Below, one piece after another: positions 7,553-13,741 of a stretch of 13,741 nucleotides of DNA. Both the position numbers and the translations under genes were made by a program. Each line of letters opens with the position of its first letter. Positions within the stretch are counted from its first letter, which is position 1. The notes beneath the pieces were generated by a model. The model saw nothing but the letters and a program-made list of their open reading frames with translations, ran no database searches and had not been told where the DNA came from. Source of the stretch: Chitinophagaceae bacterium UBA3430 (GTDB lineage Bacteria > Bacteroidota > Bacteroidia > Chitinophagales > Chitinophagaceae); contig DFST01000048.1 in NCBI GenBank assembly GCA_002378975.1, positions 1-13,741 on the forward strand, read 5' to 3'.

Positions 7553-8518
7553 TCAGCGATTTGCGGTAAGCGCTTCCAAGGCGTGTTGATAATCGTGGAG
7601 CAGATTTCGGACGATCGTCTCGGCCGGTAAGATGTCATCGAGCAGGGAGCTTACCTGACCTATTTCCAGTTCCCCTTCATCGAGATCGCCCTCGAACATG
7701 CCTTTTTTGGCACGGGCTCGACCGAGGATCTCTTTCAATTCATCGGCACAGGCGCCTCGTGCTTCGGCTTCCTCAACACGTCGATAGAATTCATTTTGCA
7801 ATAAGCGTACCGGTACCAACTTATGCATCCGCAAATGCGTATCGCCTTCCTTGGCCTCGATTACTTTTTTCTTGAAATCCGGGTGTGCGGACGATTCATC
7901 GCTGGCCAAAAAACGAGTGCCGATCTGAACCCCGGATGCCCCCAATGCCAGGGCTGCCAGCATTTGTTGGCCCGTGGCAATACCTCCTGCCGCGATTACA
8001 GGTATGGAAACAGCCTGCACCACTTGGGGGATCAACACCATCGTGGTTGTTTCTTCCCGTCCGTTATGTCCACCAGCCTCATATCCTTCGGCCACGACTG
8101 CATCACAGCCGGCCGCAACGGCTTTTTGTGCAAAAGCCGAAGAGGAAACCACATGAATGACTCGAATGCCTTTCTCTTTTAAGATGGAAGTCCAGGTTTT
8201 GGGGGAACCTGCCGACGTGATCACTACGGGTACCCGATTTTCAATAATGATCTCGATGTGTTTTTCGATATCTGGATACAGGAGTGGCAAATTGACACCG
8301 AAAGGACGATCGGTGGCGGCCTTACATTTACGAATTTGTTCGCGCAGTACATCGGGATACATCGATCCGGCACCGAGGATGCCCAGTCCACCGGCCCGAC
8401 TCACGGCACTCGCCAGTTTCCAGCCGCTGGCCCAGATCATGCCCGCCTGAATGATCGGATACTCAATGTGGAGCAGTTGAGTCAGGCGGTTATTGAAAAA
8501 AGTGGGAGCCATGCACAT
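7553..8518 (-). CDS. Nitronate monooxygenase / FabK-like FMN enzyme
   Basis: FMN-dependent TIM-barrel flavoprotein of the 2-nitropropane dioxygenase family, which includes nitronate monooxygenases and FabK-type enoyl-ACP reductases. The call uses the ATG at 8518 (321 aa). Alternatives are the ATG at 8512, which also precedes the conserved NNRLTQLLHIEYPIIQAG, or a TTG at 8527 whose TTGA overlaps the stop of the upstream gene. Motifs: N-terminal PIIQAGM; GGLGILGAG; AEGYEAGGHNG with the conserved histidine; and the FMN-phosphate-binding parts VIAAGGIATG and GVQIGTRFL. A C-terminal helical region follows, as in relatives. It is soluble. It follows the nucleotidyltransferase by 5 nt on the same strand, so co-transcription is likely. 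Sequence alone does not separate nitronate oxidation from other NMO-family activities. Confidence 0.88.
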   Translation of the reverse strand: MCMAPTFFNNRLTQLLHIEYPIIQAGMIWASGWKLASAVSRAGGLGILGAGSMYPDVLREQIRKCKAATDRPFGVNLPLLYPDIEKHIEIIIENRVPVVITSAGSPKTWTSILKEKGIRVIHVVSSSAFAQKAVAAGCDAVVAEGYEAGGHNGREETTTMVLIPQVVQAVSIPVIAAGGIATGQQMLAALALGASGVQIGTRFLASDESSAHPDFKKKVIEAKEGDTHLRMHKLVPVRLLQNEFYRRVEEAEARGACADELKEILGRARAKKGMFEGDLDEGELEIGQVSSLLDDILPAETIVRNLLHDYQHALEALTANR

Positions 8519-8523
8519 TGAAT

Positions 8524-9513
8524 TCAACCCAGATCAATGCTGGTGTTATCGCCGATGTTTAACGAACGGGTTTCACCTTTTAGATGTGTATCGCTGCCGA
8601 TCACCGAATCGGTGAGTACAATATCGACCAGTTCGGCATAGGAGCCAATGATGGAATTGCGTACGATTGATTCGTCGATGCAGCTGTGATCGCCGATAGC
8701 CACATGCGGACCAATGATGGAATTGCGAAGGGTACAACCCTGGCCAATGCTCACGGGTGGGATCAACACACAATTCTCGTAGGGATTGATGGGAACCGCC
8801 GAGGCAAATTTCTTGAGTAAGACCTGATTCGATTCCAACAAAGTTTCTTTTCGGCCGCAATCGAACCAGTTGTCGACCCGAAAGGAGCGCAGCTCCGCAC
8901 CGGACCGGATCATACAATCAAGCGCATCCGTGAGACTGAATTCTCCGTGACTCTGCACACCCGATTCGATATTCTGTTGCAGGCAATCAAATAACAATTG
9001 AGTTTCCCGGATCTTATATACCCCCACAATGGCCAAATTCGAGGTAGGAATCTGTGGTTTTTCGACCACGCGCAGGACCTTGCCGGTATCATCGACCTCA
9101 GCCACCCCGAATTCGCGGGGATCATCCACCTTGCGTAGGCCGATCATGGAATGCGGACTATTGATCACCACCTGTACATCATACTCGCAAATACTATCGC
9201 CCAACACCACGATCATTTCCTCCTGGCCCACCTGCTCACGGGTTAACTGGATAGCATGGCCCACCCCTTGCCGATCGGCCTGGTGCACAAAAGAGACATT
9301 GAGTTCGGGGTATTGCTGACGCACATGGTCCTCGATCTTCTTCCCAAAATACCCGACGATAAAAATGAAATCCCGAACACCGGCCTCACGCAGTTGATCG
9401 ACGATGATACTCAGGACGGTTTTACCGGCCAGCGGGATCAGCGCTTTGGGCTGGGTGTAACTGTGGGGGCGGAGCTTGGTGCCGGCCCCGGCAACGGGAA
9501 TAATGGCTTTCAT
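8524..9513 (-). CDS. Sugar-phosphate nucleotidyltransferase with left-handed beta-helix tail
   Basis: A 329-residue enzyme expected to join a sugar 1-phosphate and an NTP to give an NDP-sugar plus pyrophosphate, most like long RmlA/glucose-1-phosphate thymidylyltransferase proteins. The catalytic domain (1 to about 235) has GAGTKLRP at 9-16, K23 in QPKALIP, a metal-binding D106 in VVLGDS, EKP at 151-153 and the WFDCG motif at 216-220. The usual GTR arginine of the signature is lysine. Residues from about 251 to 325 are hexapeptide-type repeats (IGQG, IGPH, IGDH, IGSY, IGSD) forming a beta-helix. The ATG at 9513 is chosen; the TTG at 9531 would lie within the predicted promoter box. The cell-surface or polysaccharide role and the exact sugar are not determined. 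Confidence 0.88.
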   Translation of the reverse strand: MKAIIPVAGAGTKLRPHSYTQPKALIPLAGKTVLSIIVDQLREAGVRDFIFIVGYFGKKIEDHVRQQYPELNVSFVHQADRQGVGHAIQLTREQVGQEEMIVVLGDSICEYDVQVVINSPHSMIGLRKVDDPREFGVAEVDDTGKVLRVVEKPQIPTSNLAIVGVYKIRETQLLFDCLQQNIESGVQSHGEFSLTDALDCMIRSGAELRSFRVDNWFDCGRKETLLESNQVLLKKFASAVPINPYENCVLIPPVSIGQGCTLRNSIIGPHVAIGDHSCIDESIVRNSIIGSYAELVDIVLTDSVIGSDTHLKGETRSLNIGDNTSIDLG

Positions 9514-9528
9514 ACTGTTGGAAACGAC

Positions 9529-9536
9529 CAAAACTA
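9529..9536 (-). promoter_or_regulatory. -7 promoter box of the nucleotidyltransferase gene
   Basis: On the minus strand TAGTTTTG matches TAnnTTTG and lies 15 nt before the ATG at 9513. The nearest TTG upstream is 25 nt away, slightly beyond the usual spacing, so the -33 element is uncertain. It points away from the glyA box at 9587-9594 in the same gap. Confidence 0.55.
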
Positions 9537-9586
9537 GGATTTTTTAACATCCACTCCCCGTCAATCGCCACCCCGGCGTCAATCCT

Positions 9587-9594
9587 TAATTTTG
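9587..9594 (+). promoter_or_regulatory. -7 promoter box of glyA, 4 nt before the ATG
   Basis: TAATTTTG matches TAnnTTTG exactly and ends only 4 nt before the glyA ATG at 9599. Transcription normally starts a few bases after this box, so the transcript would begin at or just before the start codon. No clear -33 TTG is seen at the expected distance. Confidence 0.55.
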
Positions 9595-9598
9595 CCCT

Positions 9599-10876
9599 AT
9601 GCAAAAAGACACCCCTGTATTCGACCTGCTTAGCAAAGAATTAAAACGCCAACGCGAAGGCATTGAACTCATTGCCTCGGAGAATTTCACTTCAATGGCG
9701 GTCATGCTAGCCATGGGCTCGGTAGCCACCAATAAATATGCGGAAGGCTATCCAGGAAAACGATATTACGGAGGTTGTGAAATCATTGATGAGATTGAGC
9801 GCCTTGCCATCGATCGGCTGAAAAATGTATTCAATGCTACATGGGCCAACGTGCAGCCCCACAGCGGTGCTCAAGCAAACACAGCCGTATTTCTGGCCTG
9901 TCTGAAACCGGGTGATAAAATTCTGGGACTGGATCTGAGCATGGGCGGACACCTGACCCATGGCAGCGCGGCCAATTTAAGCGGAAAGTATTATCAAGCT
10001 TTTTTCTACGGCGTTGATCGTGAAACCGGATTGATCGATTACGCACACTTGGAAGAAACGGCCCGCCGCGAAAAGCCCAAAATGATCATCTGTGGTGCTT
10101 CCGCCTATAGCCGTGATTGGGATTATGCACGCATCCGGGCCGTGGCCGATGAAGTGGGCGCACTGGTATTGGCCGACATCGCCCATCCGGCCGGACTAAT
10201 TGCCACCGGACTACTCAATGATCCGTTCGATCATTGTCACATCGTGACCTCCACCACGCACAAAACACTTCGTGGCCCTCGCGGTGGAATCATCACCATG
10301 CGACACGATTTCGAAAACCCCTATGGCATCAAAGACCCCAAGGGCAACATACGAATGATGAGTTCGCTGCTTGACTTGGCAGTATTCCCCGGCACGCAAG
10401 GCGGACCACTCGAACATGTGATCGCTGCCAAAGCGGTTGCATTTGGTGAAATCCTGACTGACGATTTCAAATCGTACGGAAAGCAAATTATTGCTAACTC
10501 GCAAGCCATGGCCAAATCCTTCGTTGATCGTGGCTATCAATTAATCAGTGGCGGAACCGACAATCACCTGATGTTGATCGACCTGCGCAACAAGAACATT
10601 ACGGGTAAGAAAGCACAAGAAACCTTGGATCTCGCGCACATCACGCTGAACAAGAACGCGGTTCCTTTCGATGATAAATCACCCTTCGTCACCTCCGGGA
10701 TGCGTGTTGGGGTACCGGCCATTACCACCCGCGGGCTCAAAGAACCCCAGATGGAGATCATCGCCTCAATGATCGATCAGGTACTCACCAACCCGGATGA
10801 TGTTTCGAATCTAACATCGGTTCGCCAATCGGTACATGAATTGATGGCTCAGTATCCACTTTATAAGGAGCTTTGA
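9599..10876 (+). CDS. glyA: Serine hydroxymethyltransferase
   Basis: PLP enzyme that interconverts serine and glycine, transferring the one-carbon unit to tetrahydrofolate; cytosolic and normally a dimer or tetramer. The 425-residue length and start fit the family. Motifs in order: ELIASENF (23-30), the YPGKRYYGG region (51-59), HSGAQAN (88-94), GGHLTHGS (116-123), LADIAHPAGL with D193 and H196 lining the cofactor, and the PLP-binding STTHKTLRGPRGG with Schiff-base lysine K222. The later substrate-binding FPGTQGGP and the C-terminal SGMRVGVPA and TTRG motifs are present. It is intact, divergent from the nucleotidyltransferase, and convergent with uvrA across a 64-nt gap. A -7 box immediately before the ATG suggests a leaderless mRNA. 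Confidence 0.98.
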   Translation: MQKDTPVFDLLSKELKRQREGIELIASENFTSMAVMLAMGSVATNKYAEGYPGKRYYGGCEIIDEIERLAIDRLKNVFNATWANVQPHSGAQANTAVFLACLKPGDKILGLDLSMGGHLTHGSAANLSGKYYQAFFYGVDRETGLIDYAHLEETARREKPKMIICGASAYSRDWDYARIRAVADEVGALVLADIAHPAGLIATGLLNDPFDHCHIVTSTTHKTLRGPRGGIITMRHDFENPYGIKDPKGNIRMMSSLLDLAVFPGTQGGPLEHVIAAKAVAFGEILTDDFKSYGKQIIANSQAMAKSFVDRGYQLISGGTDNHLMLIDLRNKNITGKKAQETLDLAHITLNKNAVPFDDKSPFVTSGMRVGVPAITTRGLKEPQMEIIASMIDQVLTNPDDVSNLTSVRQSVHELMAQYPLYKEL

Positions 10877-10940
10877 AAATTTAGTTGTCGAATTTATTCT
10901 AGATGTAAAGCTGATCCATAAAATGGGTAATACCCGCAAT

Positions 10941-13741
10941 TCATAGATAAGGCGCGGTTCGACTCCGCTTCGATTTCTTCAACTCCTTCGGCGTTCCAGC
11001 AAAGACCAATTCACCTCCACCCGAACCGGCCTCCGGTCCCAATTCAATGACCCAGTCGGCCGAACGGATCACATCGGTATTGTGTTCGATCACCAATACG
11101 GTATGCCCTTGTTCGATCAATGCCTGAAAGGCACCCAACAATTTTTCGATGTCGTGAAAATGCAGGCCAGTGGTAGGTTCGTCAAATATGAATAGTCCTT
11201 TGTGCTGAGCCCGGTTCTTCGCCAAAAAGGAAGCCAATTTCACCCGCTGCGCTTCGCCGCCCGATAAGGTATTGGCCGATTGACCCAGTTTGATGTATCC
11301 GAGTCCAACAGCTGATAAGGGCTGGATGGCTTTCACGATCGCTTTTTCGGTTGCAAAGAAATCCAGGGCTTCATCCACCGAAAGTTCCAACACATCGTGA
11401 ATGCTTTTTTCTTTATAGGTCACTTCCAACACCTCCGGTTTGAAGCGCTTCCCACCGCAGGATTCACATACCAAGTGCACATCGGCTAAAAATTGCATTT
11501 CCACGATCTGTTCCCCTTCCCCTTGACAAGTATCGCATCGGCCTCCATCCACATTGAAAGAAAAATGTCGGGCGGTGAAACCTTGTCGTACCGATGCCGG
11601 TTGATCGGCATATAGATCACGGATGCTGTCGTATGCTTTTATGTACGTAACAGGATTGCTGCGCGATGATTTACCGATCGGATTTTGATCGACCATCTCC
11701 ACCTGTTGAATGGAATTCAGATCACCGGTGATCGCCTGATGCAATCCGGGCTTTTCCAAGATCTCGCCATAAAGTTTCTGCAAGGCCGGATACAGGATCT
11801 TCTTGACCAACGTGGTTTTCCCGCTTCCGCTGATACCGCAGATGACCGTCAATACATTTAGCGGAATCTCCACATCGATGTTCTTCAGGTTGTGCTGACG
11901 CGCTCCTTTTATTTGTATAGAACGATTCCAGGTGCGCGGCTCCCCGATTCGTTGAATGGCTCGCTGCCCACTCAGGTATTGTCCGGTCAAACTACTCGGA
12001 TTGCCCATGATGGTTTCGGCATCTCCTTCTGCAATTACTTGCCCGCCCAAATGCGCCGCCAACGGCCCCATATCAATGATATGATCGGCCCGGCGCATCA
12101 TCATTTCATCGTGTTCCACCACCACGACCGTATTTCCCAATGCACGCAACTCCTCCAATACACGGATCAGATTGTCGGTATCCCGGGGATGCAATCCGAT
12201 CGAGGGTTCATCCAAAATGTATAAGGATCGTGTAAGGTTGCTCCCCAGATTGCGCGTGAGTTGAATCCGCTGACTTTCTCCTCCACTTAAACTATTGGCC
12301 AACCGATCCAGGGTGAGATAACCCAATCCCACTTTTTGCAAGGTTCCCAATCGGTTGTTCAATTCGATCAATAGTCGTTTGGCTACGGTCTGCTCATGCT
12401 CATTCAATTTCGCGGCAAGCCCCTGCATCCATTTCACTACTTCATCGACGGGCCAAGCGCAAAGTTCCCCAACCGAACGTCCATCGATCCGTATGTATCC
12501 GGCTTCTTTGCGTAAGCGGGTTCCTTGGCAATCGGGACAAAGGGTTCGTCCTCGATAACGACTTAATAAAACGCGAAACTGAACTTTGTATAATTGCGAT
12601 TCCACGTCGGCAAAAAAATCATCGATGCCAATGCCGTCGATGCCCGACCAAAGTGTTTTCACTTGTTTGGCATTGAGTTCCAAAATCGGCCGATGGATGG
12701 GGAAATCGACCGAGTTCGCCTTTTTGATGAATTGCTGCCTCCACCAATCCATTTTTTCACCACGCCAGGGAGCCACGGCTCCATCGTACACACTCAAACG
12801 TGGGTCAGGAATCACTTTATCTGAATCGATGCCGAGCACCTGCGAGTAGCCCTCACAGGTTGGGCAAGCACCTAAGGGATGATTAAAGGAAAACAGATGA
12901 GGTACGGGATCTTCAAAGATCATACCGTCCGCTTCCAACCGATTGTGAAAAGACAACCACTGACCTTCTCCTACGCGCACCTGCATGCGCCCCTCGCCTT
13001 CGGCAAAGGCGGTGCCCACTGAGTCAGCAACCCGGTGCAAGTCATCTGCATCCCATTCGCTGACAACCAGTCGGTCGACCAACAGATATACGACCGAATC
13101 GCGGGTGCTTTTTTTCTGCTCGGCGGCTGACAATTCCAAAAAAGCATCCATGTTGTAGACCGTCGAAGGCGCATCGGCTTGATTGGAACGAATGCAAATC
13201 CGTGCAAATCCTTTTTGGATGAGTATGTTCAATTCATCGACCAAGCTCCTTGATTTGCTTCGTTTGAGCTCGGCGAGCAAGAAGAGCTTCTCGCCGCTTG
13301 GCAATTGTTTCAGCAAATCGACGACATCGGCCACGTCCTGTTTTTTCACCTCCTGACCCGATACCGGCGAATAGGTTCGTCCGATCCGTGCATAAAGCAA
13401 CCGCAGGTAATCATAGATCTCTGTTAAGCTACCCACCGTGCTTCGTGGAGTTCGAGTGACAACTTTCTGCTCGATGGCAATTGCGGGGCATAATCCCTTG
13501 ATGTCATCGACATCCGGCTTGTTCATTCGATTTAGAAATTGCCGGGCATACGCACTTAAACTCTCGGCATATTTGCGTTGACCTTCGGCAAACAACGTGT
13601 CCATGGTCAGCGACGATTTCCCGGAACCCGAAACGCCTGTCACCACCACAAACTTTTGTCGGGGCATGTCCACATCTACCGAGCGAAGATTGTGTACGCG
13701 TGCGCGCCGGATCCGGATCGGATCTAGATTGGGGGCATCGG
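10941..13741 (-). CDS. uvrA: Excinuclease ABC subunit A (UvrA), N-terminus cut by window edge
   Basis: ATP-dependent damage sensor of nucleotide excision repair that loads UvrB. 932 residues are visible; the frame is open to the right edge and only about ten N-terminal residues should be missing, since IRIRRARVHNL is already close to the protein start. A GTG at 13673 is internal. Two ABC ATPase modules are present: Walker A GVSGSGKSS near residue 35 with signature LSGGESQR and LDEPSIGLH, then GISGSGKTT with LSGGEAQR and FDEPTTGLH. Cys pairs are CPTC (codons 12855-12866), CPDC (12528-12539), CDTC (11526-11537) and CESC (11457-11468). The CPIC pair found ahead of the FSFN motif in E. coli is absent. 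Length and order fit a UvrA1-type protein rather than a shortened paralogue. Its promoter is outside the window. Confidence 0.97.
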   Translation of the reverse strand, partial: DAPNLDPIRIRRARVHNLRSVDVDMPRQKFVVVTGVSGSGKSSLTMDTLFAEGQRKYAESLSAYARQFLNRMNKPDVDDIKGLCPAIAIEQKVVTRTPRSTVGSLTEIYDYLRLLYARIGRTYSPVSGQEVKKQDVADVVDLLKQLPSGEKLFLLAELKRSKSRSLVDELNILIQKGFARICIRSNQADAPSTVYNMDAFLELSAAEQKKSTRDSVVYLLVDRLVVSEWDADDLHRVADSVGTAFAEGEGRMQVRVGEGQWLSFHNRLEADGMIFEDPVPHLFSFNHPLGACPTCEGYSQVLGIDSDKVIPDPRLSVYDGAVAPWRGEKMDWWRQQFIKKANSVDFPIHRPILELNAKQVKTLWSGIDGIGIDDFFADVESQLYKVQFRVLLSRYRGRTLCPDCQGTRLRKEAGYIRIDGRSVGELCAWPVDEVVKWMQGLAAKLNEHEQTVAKRLLIELNNRLGTLQKVGLGYLTLDRLANSLSGGESQRIQLTRNLGSNLTRSLYILDEPSIGLHPRDTDNLIRVLEELRALGNTVVVVEHDEMMMRRADHIIDMGPLAAHLGGQVIAEGDAETIMGNPSSLTGQYLSGQRAIQRIGEPRTWNRSIQIKGARQHNLKNIDVEIPLNVLTVICGISGSGKTTLVKKILYPALQKLYGEILEKPGLHQAITGDLNSIQQVEMVDQNPIGKSSRSNPVTYIKAYDSIRDLYADQPASVRQGFTARHFSFNVDGGRCDTCQGEGEQIVEMQFLADVHLVCESCGGKRFKPEVLEVTYKEKSIHDVLELSVDEALDFFATEKAIVKAIQPLSAVGLGYIKLGQSANTLSGGEAQRVKLASFLAKNRAQHKGLFIFDEPTTGLHFHDIEKLLGAFQALIEQGHTVLVIEHNTDVIRSADWVIELGPEAGSGGGELVFAGTPKELKKSKRSRTAPYL

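Noticed and set aside
10926..10936. GGGTAATACCC as a terminator between glyA and uvrA.
   Set aside because: The stem is only 4 bp with a 3-nt loop and no T run on either strand.
13671..13673. GTG at 13673 as the start of UvrA.
   Set aside because: Upstream codons in frame encode the family's conserved N-terminal IRIRRARVHNL segment up to the window edge.
1..13741. Mobile element, CRISPR, toxin-antitoxin or defence system.
   Set aside because: No transposase, integrase, terminal repeats, regularly spaced repeats or small paired genes are seen; all long frames are accounted for by housekeeping or transport genes.

Overview
This window looks like an ordinary stretch of core chromosome from a member of the Bacteroidota, probably the Saprospiria/Chitinophagia side rather than Bacteroides. 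The evidence is threefold. The HtpG, DnaA, SHMT and UvrA sequences have the character of that phylum. Several genes are preceded by the phylum's -7 promoter box TAnnTTTG, one with a well-spaced -33 TTG, and Shine-Dalgarno sequences are not apparent. The UvrA lacks the first Cys pair in a way I associate with this phylum. Base composition is close to half G+C by eye, apart from one strongly A/T-rich intergenic region. There is no transposon, phage, CRISPR or defence module.

Layout from left to right. (1) The 3' part of htpG (Hsp90 chaperone, +) runs off the left edge and ends in a strong hairpin terminator. (2) Convergent to it on the minus strand is a tRNA-Ser(GCU) gene with its own Bacteroidota-type promoter, and upstream of it dnaA (replication initiator, -). 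(3) A 343-nt A/T-rich intergenic region separates dnaA from the divergent gene and carries one perfect DnaA-box match plus short repeats; it is a candidate dnaA autoregulatory region or part of an origin. (4) On the plus strand follow a COG2509-type FAD-dependent oxidoreductase, then a two-gene ABC exporter operon (NatA-like ATPase and NatB/ABC-2 permease). (5) The permease meets, stop codon against stop codon with no gap, a minus-strand pair: a sugar-phosphate nucleotidyltransferase followed by a nitronate monooxygenase/FabK-type flavoprotein. (6) Divergent from that pair is glyA (serine hydroxymethyltransferase, +), whose promoter box lies only 4 nt before the ATG, so its mRNA is predicted to be leaderless or nearly so. 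(7) Convergent to glyA is uvrA (nucleotide excision repair, -), which runs off the right edge just short of its N-terminus.

The genes are mostly independent housekeeping units: protein folding, replication initiation, translation, one-carbon metabolism and DNA repair. The only clear functional unit is the ABC exporter pair. The nucleotidyltransferase and monooxygenase are very close and co-directional, but no biochemical link is evident. I found no convincing undescribed multi-gene system. The observations most worth checking are the dnaA upstream region, the leaderless glyA arrangement, the tRNA promoter and the reduced UvrA zinc site.
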